A stretch of DNA of 7,675 nt, taken from Bacillota bacterium (lineage in GTDB: Bacteria > Bacillota > Clostridia > Lachnospirales > Lachnospiraceae). The DNA lies in assembly GCA_023435505.1 (NCBI GenBank), contig JAEYRR010000279.1:1-7675 (forward strand), written 5' to 3'. Both the position numbers and the translations under genes were made by a program. Under the pieces are notes generated by a model. That model was not told the origin of the DNA, did no database searches, and was given only the letters and a program-made list of their open reading frames with translations. Position 1 is the stretch's first letter, and each line of letters begins with the position of its first letter. Shown here in pieces: positions 1 to 6,081 of this stretch.

Positions 1-347
1 CAAATAGCCTGGTATCAGAATTTTTTGATCCCTGTGACACTATCTGGAGAGGCATCGGTCTTATACCGGGCTCTGGACTTAAAGTCCGCCAGGAATACAT
101 ACATTTGACCATGGAACGAGAAGTGCAAGAAATAACAAGTATACTAAGACAACAGACTGTAGGGGAAGAAGAGGAACAAGGAGAGAGGCAGACGAACTGT
201 ATCTGCAACCTAATCTTACTTGGAAAAGCGAGTCCAACAGATTGTAAATTGTTTCAGTCCGGTAGCTGTACCCCAGAGCACCCCATAGGAGCTTGTATGG
301 TATCTCAGGAGGGAACCTGCAATTGTTACAAGAGAGGGGGGAATTAA
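1..347 (+). CDS. hypD: Hydrogenase maturation factor HypD, C-terminal part (5' end outside window)
   Basis: HypD is the cytoplasmic iron-sulfur scaffold that works with HypC to build the Fe(CN)2CO unit of [NiFe] hydrogenases, taking cyanide from HypE. The visible 114 residues read in frame from base 3 without interruption to a TAA stop at 345-347. Early on comes the family motif DTIWRGIGLIPGSGL. Near the end is the cysteine-rich tail, with CNLILLGKASPTDCKLF, then SCTPEHPIGACMVS and EGTC. These cysteines are the part of the family that carries the [4Fe-4S] cluster. An internal ATG at 105 is not the start, because recognisable HypD sequence continues upstream of it to the window edge. The stop codon directly abuts the hypE start, so the two genes are co-transcribed and probably translationally coupled. 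The N-terminal two thirds lie outside the window. Confidence 0.95.
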   Translation, partial: NSLVSEFFDPCDTIWRGIGLIPGSGLKVRQEYIHLTMEREVQEITSILRQQTVGEEEEQGERQTNCICNLILLGKASPTDCKLFQSGSCTPEHPIGACMVSQEGTCNCYKRGGN

Positions 348-1328
348 ATGATTATTACAGCAGCACACGGAAGTGGAGGAAGTGCTACCAATCACCTGGT
401 GACAGAAGTGTTTGCCAAGCATTTTCATAATAAGATTTTAAATAAGATGGAGGATAGCGCAGTTGTCACATCCAGTGGAGAAATTGCTATTACAACAGAT
501 AGCTTTGTTGTAACGCCACGTTTCTTTCCTGGCGGCGATATTGGAAAGCTTGCAATATGTGGCACTGTAAATGACCTATTAATGGTCGGTGCGATTCCCC
601 AGTATCTGACCTGTGGATTTATTATAGAGGAAGGTGCTCTAATAGAGGAACTTGATTTGATTGCGTCCTCCATGGCAAGAACTGCAAAGGAAGCAGGCAT
701 AACTATAGTGGCAGGTGATACGAAGGTTATAGAGGGAAGAGGCGGTATATATATTAATACAACAGGGATTGGATTTGTACCATCTGATAGGAATCTTTCT
801 GTGAATTCTATTGAGGAAGAGGATGTAATCCTACTGTCTGGAACTCTTGGAGATCATCATGCCACTATATTAAGCAGCCGCATGAATATACAGAATACCA
901 TAACCAGTGATTGCAAAGTACTTAAAGACGGGGTAGAAGCGCTGTTTCATGCGGGAATTCGCTTAAAAGCCATGAGAGATGTAACCCGAGGTGGACTAGG
1001 AACTATATTGAATGAATTTGTGGCATCCTCCGGTAAAGGAATTGAGATAGAGGAAGTAAACCTTCCTGTTAATCCACAGGTACAGGGCTTTTGCTCCATT
1101 CTTGGGCTCAATCCTCTGTACATGGGCAACGAAGGAAAATTCATCGCTGTTCTTCCAAACAATCAGGCGGAGTTGGCACTTTTAGCCCTTCATGGATTAG
1201 AGGGGTATGAGGAGGCAGTCATCATTGGAAAAGTGGTAGCGAAAGCCGGTGTTCGTATGAAAACAAAGCTTGGAGGATTAATTCGTATTGATGTCCTACA
1301 AGGGGAGGGACTTCCTAGAATCTGTTAA
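348..1328 (+). CDS. hypE: Carbamoyl dehydratase HypE (hydrogenase cyanide-ligand synthesis)
   Basis: HypE is a cytoplasmic ATP-dependent enzyme. HypF transfers a carbamoyl group to its C-terminal cysteine; HypE dehydrates this to a thiocyanate and passes the cyanide to the HypC-HypD scaffold. The 326-residue product has normal family length. It opens with the characteristic HGSGG (residues 7-11), has GDIGKLAICGTVNDLLMVGA in the first domain, AGDTKVIEGRGG in the nucleotide-binding region, and TRGGLGTILNE in the AIR-synthase-like C-terminal domain. It ends in GLPRIC, with C326 as the last residue, the expected carbamoylation site; the protein therefore looks functional. The ATG follows the hypD stop with no gap, and a GAGGGGGG ribosome binding site at 334-341 lies inside the hypD end. 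A strong terminator follows, so hypE appears to be the last gene of its operon. Confidence 0.97.
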   Translation: MIITAAHGSGGSATNHLVTEVFAKHFHNKILNKMEDSAVVTSSGEIAITTDSFVVTPRFFPGGDIGKLAICGTVNDLLMVGAIPQYLTCGFIIEEGALIEELDLIASSMARTAKEAGITIVAGDTKVIEGRGGIYINTTGIGFVPSDRNLSVNSIEEEDVILLSGTLGDHHATILSSRMNIQNTITSDCKVLKDGVEALFHAGIRLKAMRDVTRGGLGTILNEFVASSGKGIEIEEVNLPVNPQVQGFCSILGLNPLYMGNEGKFIAVLPNNQAELALLALHGLEGYEEAVIIGKVVAKAGVRMKTKLGGLIRIDVLQGEGLPRIC

Positions 1329-1350
1329 AATAAGAGAAGCTGTTAACTTT

Positions 1351-1394
1351 GAGCTTAGAAATGTTGATAATCAATGTTTCTAAGCTCTTTATTG
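1351..1394 (+). terminator. Rho-independent terminator of the hyp operon
   Basis: A near-perfect inverted repeat spans 1351-1387. The outer arms GAGCTTAGAAA and TTTCTAAGCTC pair over 11 bp. The stem continues through two G-U type pairs into TTGA/TCAA, leaving a very small AT loop. The U-rich run TTTATT follows at once (1388-1393). It starts 22 bases after the hypE stop and precedes the regulator gene, so it should separate the hyp operon from the two-component genes. The long stem might also terminate in the opposite direction. Confidence 0.85.
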
Positions 1395-1419
1395 TGGGAC
1401 AAAATAATAATGATATGGT
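1392..1419 (+). promoter_or_regulatory. Possible promoter of the response regulator operon
   Basis: A promoter is expected here because a terminator lies directly upstream. The best pattern I find is TTGTGG (1392-1397) as -35, a 16-bp spacer, and TATGGT (1414-1419) as -10, with a TG at 1411-1412 that would make it an extended -10. A second AT-rich -10-like string, TATAGT, lies at 1424-1429 but has no good -35. The region is very AT-rich, so such matches occur by chance and the assignment is weak. Confidence 0.3.
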
Positions 1420-1489
1420 AATATATAGTATAAAAGGTAGAAAATTAGTAAATTTATGCAAGATTATTCAGATTGGAGTGAAATGAGTT

Positions 1490-2143
1490 ATGGCATCCAT
1501 ATTAATCGTAGATGATGAGCAGACAATAAATGACCTGATTCTACTTAATTTACAAATGGCAGGATATGAATGTAATCAGGCTTTTGATGGGAAAAGTGCA
1601 ATTGAAATGTTAGAGCACAGTACATATGATTTAGCTTTACTAGATATCATGCTACCAGAGATAGACGGTTATGAACTGTTGCCTTATTTTAAAAAGAAGG
1701 GCATACCAGCCATTTATCTAACTGCCAAGGACTCTGTTTTGGACAAAGTCAAAGGACTTAGAAGTGGTGCAGAGGATTATATAACGAAACCCTTTGAAGC
1801 AATGGAGCTGATTGCTAGAGTGGAATTAGTGTTGCGACGAAGAGGAACGAATAAAATGATTTTTGAGCTAGGAGAGATATGTATCAACTTAGATGAGAGA
1901 GTAGTAAGAAAACAAGGACAAATTGTGGAACTGGCAGCTCAAGAGTATGCCCTTTTGGAAATGTTGGTAAAGAATTGTGGTCTAGCATTGTCTAGAGAAC
2001 GCCTTCTAGAAGGTGCTTGGGGCTATGATTATATTGGTGAAACTAGGACAGTAGATATGCACATCCAAAGACTAAGAAAAAAACTTGGGTGGGACGAAGA
2101 AATTAGGACCCTATATAAATTTGGGTACAGATTGGAGAGATAG
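1490..2143 (+). CDS. OmpR/PhoB-family response regulator
   Basis: This is a cytoplasmic DNA-binding response regulator of 217 residues, the usual size for its family. The receiver domain (about residues 3-116) shows the acidic pair D8-D9, phosphoacceptor D52 in LLDIMLP, T78 in LTAKD and K100 in TKPF, all the residues needed for phosphorylation. The C-terminal winged helix (about 125-217) has the typical LAAQEYALLEML, SRERLLEGAWGYDY, TRTVDMHIQRLRKKL and YKFGYRLER segments. The start is supported by GGAG at 1475-1478; another ATG at 1483 is in a different frame. The TAG stop directly abuts the kinase start, so the two are a cognate pair. The regulated genes are unknown, but the neighbouring lipoprotein gene, with a direct repeat in its upstream region, is the natural first candidate. 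Confidence 0.95.
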   Translation: MASILIVDDEQTINDLILLNLQMAGYECNQAFDGKSAIEMLEHSTYDLALLDIMLPEIDGYELLPYFKKKGIPAIYLTAKDSVLDKVKGLRSGAEDYITKPFEAMELIARVELVLRRRGTNKMIFELGEICINLDERVVRKQGQIVELAAQEYALLEMLVKNCGLALSRERLLEGAWGYDYIGETRTVDMHIQRLRKKLGWDEEIRTLYKFGYRLER

Positions 2144-3559
2144 ATGAGGATACGTTCGAAAATATTTATAAGTATTATATCTGTGGCAATGGGTGCCTTT
2201 CTTGTAGTATCTGTGCTGTTGATTCTTCGTAGTCATCAAAATCTCATAGATGGTGAAGTGGAACGAACGAAGAATGAGTTTACGACCATCTCTTCAGCCA
2301 TTAAATCCTATACCAATCAAGTGAACCGAACAGAGGAAGAAGTGTCTCAGGTTTTTACCCAATACATGAGGTTCTATAAGGATAGGGGCATCTATCTAGG
2401 GTATGTAAAGGAAGACAACCTTCTTATTGGGGAGGACTTAATAAAACCCCTTTTGACTAAGGATATGTTAGGAGCTAATGACGAAGAGAATACCATATCA
2501 GTACAGCCACAGGACAATAAGTATTATATTATTAGTGTAAACTATTTAAATGAGTCAAGTAAGTTGGTATATGTAAGAGATATTACCTCTGTATACAATG
2601 ATAGACAGCAAATGATTCTTTTGTCAGCCATTATGGGTGGAGTAATGTTCTTACTACTTTTATTTATTTCGATTATGTTGTCTAAATCCATTACAAAACC
2701 TCTCATTAAGCTTACAGAGGGAGCAAAAGATATTGAAGAAGGAAAATACGATATCTGCTTAGAGGAGACAAAAGGGGAAGTCGGCTCTCTAGCTACTAGC
2801 TTTAACCGTATGAGCCGTAAAATCAGCGAACGAGAGCAGGAACTAGAGAACAATTTAAATAATAGAGAACAGTTTATCGGTAATATTGCGCACGAGATGA
2901 ATACTCCTTTAACTGCCATCCAGGGATATGCACAAATGCTTCAGAGGACAAATATCAGTGAAGAAACTAGGTTAAAATCCTTAGAAACCATTCAAAGGGA
3001 AACAAAGAGGATTCGTGATATGCATCTTAAATTACGAACTCTATCCCTTCTTAAATCAGATGAAATAGAGAAGAAAAATGTTGATTTGTGTGCTGTTTAT
3101 GAGTCTGTGACGGAGGATATTCATTGGCTTTTAGAGGAAAAAGACATAGAGCTTGTTTTAAAAAAAGAGAAGGATAGTTGCGTAGTCAAAGGAGATGCCA
3201 CTCTTATTTTTATGGTGATATCCAATCTATTACGCAATGCAATTAATTATTCTGATTCTCGGACAACTATCTGGGTAGAAATCGGTAGAGAAGTACGGGA
3301 GGAGAAAGATGGTATTGAGGAAAGCCAAAGTATCTATTATATATCGGTTCAAGATCAGGGCATTGGTATTCCTGACGATAAGCTTTTAAGAATCTTTGAA
3401 CCCTTTTACCGCATTGATAAGTCAAGAAGCCGTAAAACTGGCGGAAGTGGGCTAGGGCTTTCCATATGTAAAGAAATCATGGATGTGCTTAAGGGAAGGA
3501 TTCTTATAGAATCAATGGTTGGTGTAGGAACAAAAGTAATCGTACAATTCATGGAATAA
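2144..3559 (+). CDS. Membrane sensor histidine kinase, HAMP/HisKA/HATPase type
   Basis: This 471-residue kinase senses a signal outside the membrane and phosphorylates the abutting regulator. Segment order: transmembrane helix 1 (about 7-28), an extracytoplasmic domain of about 125 residues that I do not recognise, transmembrane helix 2 (about 158-179), and HAMP (about 180-232, starting SKSITKPLIKLTEGA). HisKA follows with phosphorylated H250 in AHEMNTPLTAIQGYAQ. The catalytic ATPase domain has the N box NLLRNAINYS (361-370), G1 box DQGIGIP (404-410), F box FEPFYRID (418-425) and G2 box GGSGLGLS (433-440). All catalytic motifs are intact. The H-box reads HEMNTP rather than the commoner HELRTP, a minor variation. 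A charged stretch (about 382-397) sits between predicted strands of the ATPase domain. GGAG at 2134-2137 is well spaced from the ATG. The ligand cannot be inferred from the sequence. Confidence 0.95.
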   Translation: MRIRSKIFISIISVAMGAFLVVSVLLILRSHQNLIDGEVERTKNEFTTISSAIKSYTNQVNRTEEEVSQVFTQYMRFYKDRGIYLGYVKEDNLLIGEDLIKPLLTKDMLGANDEENTISVQPQDNKYYIISVNYLNESSKLVYVRDITSVYNDRQQMILLSAIMGGVMFLLLLFISIMLSKSITKPLIKLTEGAKDIEEGKYDICLEETKGEVGSLATSFNRMSRKISEREQELENNLNNREQFIGNIAHEMNTPLTAIQGYAQMLQRTNISEETRLKSLETIQRETKRIRDMHLKLRTLSLLKSDEIEKKNVDLCAVYESVTEDIHWLLEEKDIELVLKKEKDSCVVKGDATLIFMVISNLLRNAINYSDSRTTIWVEIGREVREEKDGIEESQSIYYISVQDQGIGIPDDKLLRIFEPFYRIDKSRSRKTGGSGLGLSICKEIMDVLKGRILIESMVGVGTKVIVQFME

Positions 3560-3564
3560 AGGAT

Positions 3565-3581
3565 TTACAACTCTGTTACAA
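3565..3581 (+). promoter_or_regulatory. TTACAA-N5-TTACAA direct repeat, candidate response regulator operator
   Basis: Two identical hexamers TTACAA (3565-3570 and 3576-3581) lie on the same strand with an 11-bp period. They begin 6 bp after the kinase stop and about 90 bp before the lipoprotein start. OmpR/PhoB-family dimers bind head-to-tail to direct repeats with this spacing, and a member of that family is encoded two genes upstream. The repeat ends 15 bp before the candidate -35 at 3597, a common activator position. The link to this regulator is inference. Confidence 0.4.
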
Positions 3582-3596
3582 GTTAAAAATACACCG

Positions 3597-3625
3597 GTGA
3601 CAAACCATTGATATTATGTGACTAT
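3597..3625 (+). promoter_or_regulatory. Possible promoter of the lipoprotein gene
   Basis: GTGACA (3597-3602) matches the -35 consensus at five of six positions. With a 17-bp spacer it faces GACTAT (3620-3625), a poor -10 that is preceded by TG at 3617-3618, as in extended -10 promoters. A weak -10 with an upstream direct repeat would fit an activated promoter. The lipoprotein gene could equally be read through from the kinase gene, since no terminator is visible between them. Confidence 0.3.
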
Positions 3626-3668
3626 CAGCTAAGCAATGCTGAAAATCATATGAGAGGATAATAAATTT

Positions 3669-4481
3669 ATGAAAAAGAGAAATTATTTAGTAGTTTTAGG
3701 AGTTTTATGTTTAGGAGCATTGACAGGATGTGGTTCAGGAGTGGAACGTACTGTAAAGACCTATGGTGATTCTGATGCATTAGTAGAGGCACAAAAAGAA
3801 ACCACAAGTCCAAAGCCAACATATGTAGAGAGTACGACACCCCCTTCACTAGACCCACAAAATAGTGAATCAAACAAACCTGGAAAGAAGCCTGAGGGTG
3901 TCAATGCGGATAAAAAGGATCTTGAAGTTACAAAGAATTCGAAAGTAAAAGCAAAAGCAGAGTACTCTAAAGTAGAGACACTAGGTGGTGCCAATACTAA
4001 TAAAATCAAAATACGAGTATCTGGTGTTACTAGTGATGAGACGGAGGTTTGGTTCTTTGAGACTGAAGAATTTCCTTCAACAGAAGAAACTGCACCTCTA
4101 AACTATATGGGAGATGCTTACGGAATAACCTACGTTTGTTATAACGGAGTAATCTTTGCAATCGACATAGCAACTGGTAATATATCTTGGGTAAACAAAG
4201 AGTTTAGTGGAGATACAGGTGAAAATGTCAACTGTCATCTTCCAAGACCAGATGGTCATCTATATGTCTCTGGCTATTATGGTCCAGACTTTATGGAGAT
4301 CGATGAAAATGGTAAGACAGTAAAACGAATTGATCACTTATTAGGTGATGAGTATTATTGGCCACTTTCTATGGAAATCACACAGGATGAAAAAGGGCTA
4401 CTCCTATATTATCAATCTAATGCAAAATACGCTTTGTTAAATTTAGAGGATTATTCAGCAAAAAAGTTTGATAATAATTAG
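3669..4481 (+). CDS. Secreted lipoprotein with PQQ/beta-propeller-like C-terminal region
   Basis: A 270-residue predicted lipoprotein of unknown function. The signal peptide has a basic start (MKKR), a hydrophobic core and the lipobox LTGC, giving lipidation at C21 and anchoring on the outer face of the membrane. Residues about 22-100 are a Pro/Ser/Thr/Lys-rich linker likely to cross the cell wall. Residues about 110-270 look beta-rich: VIFAIDIATGNISWVNKEF (161-179) is very like a PQQ/quinoprotein propeller strand set, and GHLYVSGYYGPDFMEIDENG (196-215) resembles a second repeat. Only about two to three such units fit, fewer than a closed propeller needs. The start is supported by AGAGGA at 3653-3658. 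It lies downstream of the two-component pair, possibly in the same transcript or under the regulator's control, so a role as target or accessory sensor is plausible but unproven. Confidence 0.8.
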   Translation: MKKRNYLVVLGVLCLGALTGCGSGVERTVKTYGDSDALVEAQKETTSPKPTYVESTTPPSLDPQNSESNKPGKKPEGVNADKKDLEVTKNSKVKAKAEYSKVETLGGANTNKIKIRVSGVTSDETEVWFFETEEFPSTEETAPLNYMGDAYGITYVCYNGVIFAIDIATGNISWVNKEFSGDTGENVNCHLPRPDGHLYVSGYYGPDFMEIDENGKTVKRIDHLLGDEYYWPLSMEITQDEKGLLLYYQSNAKYALLNLEDYSAKKFDNN

Positions 4482-4719
4482 TAAAGAGACAAAGACAATT
4501 TTTTGTGAAGCAAGTTGTCGAGCAGCATGAGGGATACTTGATAAGGGCTGTAACCATTTAAGTTATCCCTTCCAGTGCTGTTTATATCAAGGCATTTAGT
4601 TAAATAATCAAACACTTCTTTCTCATATCTTTGAGTTTTTAAATCCATTAAAACATTTTTCGCCTTTCTAGCTCATTTTTTGCATATACTAAATATTGTA
4701 AAATTCGGACAAATAACCT
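4478..4719 (-). pseudogene. Possible frameshifted remnant of a minus-strand gene (C-terminal part)
   Basis: On the minus strand, a frame is open from 4672 to a TAA at 4480-4478, with an ATG at 4648-4646 that would give 56 residues starting MDLKTQRYEKEVFDYL. The later segment NGYSPYQVSLMLLDNLL looks like real protein, with an amphipathic character rather than random sequence. Upstream a stop interrupts this frame. A second minus-strand frame (about 4719-4651) encodes ILQYLVYAKNELERRKMF, which would join smoothly to the first if one frameshift near 4650-4660 is allowed. The end overlaps the lipoprotein stop tail-to-tail. There is no good ribosome binding site. It may be the decayed end of a transposase or another accessory gene; I cannot name the family, and chance is not excluded. 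Confidence 0.35.
4707..4718 (+). repeat. Upstream copy of a GGACAAATRACC element
   Basis: GGACAAATAACC matches the element at 4759-4770 at 11 of 12 positions, starting exactly 52 bp earlier, close to five helical turns. The left half (GGACA) is kept, but the right half and the flanking A/T arms are much less symmetric than in the downstream copy. It overlaps the upstream end of the putative minus-strand gene remnant. It could be a weaker binding site for the same regulator. Confidence 0.35.
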
Positions 4720-4750
4720 CTAATATAAACGTAAATAAGAAATATAATGC

Positions 4751-4780
4751 AATAAAAAGGACAAATGACCTTTTTTATTA
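4751..4780 (+). promoter_or_regulatory. Dyad AAAAAGGACA-AA-TGACCTTTTT, candidate operator or weak terminator
   Basis: The element has 10-bp half sites AAAAAGGACA and TGACCTTTTT around a central AA; nine of ten positions are complementary. Its core is GGACAAATGACC (4759-4770). The size and symmetry suit a Crp/Fnr-type dimer. Its centre (4764.5) is 41.5 bp before a start site assumed 7 bp after the -10 at 4794-4799, the textbook class II activator position. As RNA it would form a stem of mostly A-U pairs with a U-run, so a weak bidirectional terminator is the competing reading. Confidence 0.4.
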
Positions 4781-4790
4781 TTAGAAGTAA

Positions 4791-4799
4791 TGATAGAAT
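4791..4799 (+). promoter_or_regulatory. Candidate extended -10 promoter for the BMP lipoprotein gene
   Basis: TGATAGAAT combines an extended TG with TAGAAT, five of six matches to the -10 consensus. There is no recognisable -35 (a T-run lies at that place), which would fit activator dependence given the dyad centred upstream. It would leave a leader of about 145 bases. An alternative is TATTAT at 4844-4849 with TTGTTC at 4822-4827 as -35, giving a shorter leader. Confidence 0.35.
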
Positions 4800-4864
4800 A
4801 TAGGTAAATTGTGAATTATAATTGTTCACTTTTTACAAATACATATTATTTTTTGAGGATACTC

Positions 4865-4946
4865 ATCTGTCTGCCTGAAAGGCAGCTGGGTTTCAATTAT
4901 ATGTCACATGTTACATTAGAACTGGCGAAAGCTAAAAAAGGAGAGA
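4865..4946 (+). ncRNA. Structured 5' leader of the BMP lipoprotein gene, class unknown
   Basis: The leader contains a hairpin CTGCCT-GAA-AGGCAG (4871-4885), a possible ATGT/ACAT stem (4901-4904 with 4913-4916) and a small GNRA-capped hairpin GGC-GAAA-GCT (4924-4933). The last lies just before the AAGGAG ribosome binding site. AGCT at 4884-4887 can pair with AGCT at 4930-4933, closing a larger structure. I compared it by eye with the conserved cores of purine, preQ1, c-di-GMP, ZTP and guanidine riboswitches and found no match. It may be an unassigned cis-regulatory RNA or ordinary leader. Confidence 0.25.
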
Positions 4947-4951
4947 GAGAT

Positions 4952-6004
4952 ATGAGAAAGAAAGTTTTAGCAGTTTTATTGACTGCAGTTATGGTACTAT
5001 CCTTAGCTGCATGTGGAAGCCAAAATTCAAATGATACGACAGGAACCGACAAGCCAACAGATGGTAAAGGCTTAAAGGTAGCACTTGTAACAGATGTAGG
5101 TGGAGTAAATGACGGCTCCTTTAACCAGTCAGCTTGGGAAGGTTTACAGAAAGCTGGAAAGGAATTTAGTGTAGAAGTAAACTATCTGGAATCTTCAACA
5201 GATGCTGATTATACTCCAAATATCGAAAGTCTGATGGATGAGAAATACGACCTAATTATTTGTGTAGGATATATGTTAGCGGAAGCAACAAAAACAGCTG
5301 CAACAGCTAATCCAGATCAGAAATTTGCAATTATTGATGATTCTACCTGCGCGGATCTTCCTAATGTAACATGCCTGATGTTCAGACAGGAACAGGCTTC
5401 CTATTTGGTTGGTTATGTAGCAGGTCTTACTACAAAGAAAAATAATGTTGGCTTTGTTCTTGGTATGGCTAATGAGACAATGAATCAGTTTGGATATGGA
5501 TATTTAGCAGGTGTTCTGGATGCTAATCCAAAGTGTAAGATTCAGCAGTTCAATGCGAACTCTTTTGCAGATTCTGCATTAGGTAAATCAAGTGCAAATA
5601 CTGCAATCACCAACGGTGCGGATATTGTATTCCACGCTGCAGGTGCAACTGGACTTGGTGTAATCGAAGCTTGTAAGGAAGCTGGCGTATATGCAATTGG
5701 TGTAGATAGTGACCAATCTAAGTTAGCTCCTAAGACAGTTATTACTTCTGCTTTGAAGAGAGTAGATAATGCAGTATATGATACTACAGAATCTTTAATT
5801 AAGGGAACTTTAAAGGGTGGAATTAAGACTTATGACATTTCTATTGCTGGTGTAGATATCGCTCCTACTCAGGATTTATTATCTGCTGATGTAATCACAG
5901 CAATTAAAGGTGTAAAAGAAAAGATAATCAGCGGTGAAATCGTTGTTCCAGCTACCCAGAAAGAGTTTGAAGAAAAATACGGTAACGTATATGAATTAGA
6001 CTAA
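4952..6004 (+). CDS. BMP/PnrA-family nucleoside-binding lipoprotein
   Basis: This is a substrate-binding lipoprotein of the basic membrane protein (BMP/Med/PnrA/TmpC) family, whose characterised members bind purine or other nucleosides for ABC import. The 350-residue product has family length. Its signal peptide MRKKVLAVLLTAVMVLSLAAC has lipobox LAAC, with lipidation at C21, then a short Ser/Asn/Thr linker. Family landmarks are VTDVGGVNDGSFNQSAWEGL (46-65), DADYTPNI (84-91), GYGYLAGV (181-188), the AAGATGLGVIEA stretch (229-240), GVDSDQS (250-256) and TSALKRVDNAVY (265-276). I chose this ATG because of AAGGAG at 4939-4944 and the signal peptide; the frame stays open back to an ATG at 4811, but that adds 47 residues of non-signal sequence. 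No ATPase or permease gene follows; the next gene is yjjI. Confidence 0.93.
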   Translation: MRKKVLAVLLTAVMVLSLAACGSQNSNDTTGTDKPTDGKGLKVALVTDVGGVNDGSFNQSAWEGLQKAGKEFSVEVNYLESSTDADYTPNIESLMDEKYDLIICVGYMLAEATKTAATANPDQKFAIIDDSTCADLPNVTCLMFRQEQASYLVGYVAGLTTKKNNVGFVLGMANETMNQFGYGYLAGVLDANPKCKIQQFNANSFADSALGKSSANTAITNGADIVFHAAGATGLGVIEACKEAGVYAIGVDSDQSKLAPKTVITSALKRVDNAVYDTTESLIKGTLKGGIKTYDISIAGVDIAPTQDLLSADVITAIKGVKEKIISGEIVVPATQKEFEEKYGNVYELD

Positions 6005-6007
6005 TTA

Positions 6008-6036
6008 TTCAATCGCAATACATAGTCACAGATAAT
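6008..6036 (+). promoter_or_regulatory. Possible promoter for the glycyl radical enzyme gene
   Basis: TTCAAT (6008-6013) and GATAAT (6031-6036, five of six -10 matches) are separated by 17 bp just after the BMP gene stop. The -35 is weak. Transcription from here would place both tandem hairpins in the yjjI leader. Read-through from the BMP gene is equally possible, as neither hairpin has a U-run. Confidence 0.25.
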
Positions 6037-6052
6037 TTTTATTCTGTCTTGA

Positions 6053-6081
6053 AAGGAGATACTTAAGGAAAGTATCTCCTT
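6053..6081 (+). repeat. Perfect 12-bp hairpin between BMP lipoprotein and yjjI genes
   Basis: The arms AAGGAGATACTT (6053-6064) and AAGTATCTCCTT (6070-6081) are perfectly complementary around a five-base loop. No U-tract follows, so it is not a canonical intrinsic terminator. The left arm contains an AAGGAG that resembles a Shine-Dalgarno sequence but has no start codon after it. It could protect the 3' end of the BMP message, act as a processing site, or form part of the yjjI leader. Confidence 0.75.

Noticed and set aside
216..428. Minus-strand open frame of 70 codons across the hypD-hypE junction
   Set aside because: It lies antisense to two strongly recognised genes, has no ribosome binding site and no familiar protein features. 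The same applies to minus-strand frames at 425-700 and 947-1162 inside hypE.
2542..2919. Minus-strand open frame of 125 codons inside the histidine kinase gene
   Set aside because: It is antisense to the second membrane helix, HAMP and H-box regions. The composition is that of a shadow of the real gene (Ser/Ile/Leu-rich), and no start signal is visible.
3592..3599. CACCGGTG palindrome upstream of the lipoprotein gene
   Set aside because: It is only 8 bp and overlaps the candidate -35 region; a palindrome this short is expected by chance and has no partner site.
3667..4009. Minus-strand open frames antisense to the lipoprotein signal peptide and linker
   Set aside because: They mirror low-complexity sequence of a well-supported + strand gene with its own ribosome binding site and lipobox.
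4482..4600. Terminator or structured RNA after the propeller-like lipoprotein gene
   Set aside because: GGGATA (4531) with TATCCC (4564) and AGCAGCA with TGCTGTT can pair, but the stem is broken by long unpaired stretches and no U-run follows. The possible coding remnant on the other strand explains the sequence as well.
4811..4951. Upstream ATG extending the BMP lipoprotein by 47 residues
   Set aside because: The extension has no ribosome binding site and would bury the signal peptide. The ATG at 4952 has AAGGAG at ideal spacing and begins a canonical lipoprotein signal.
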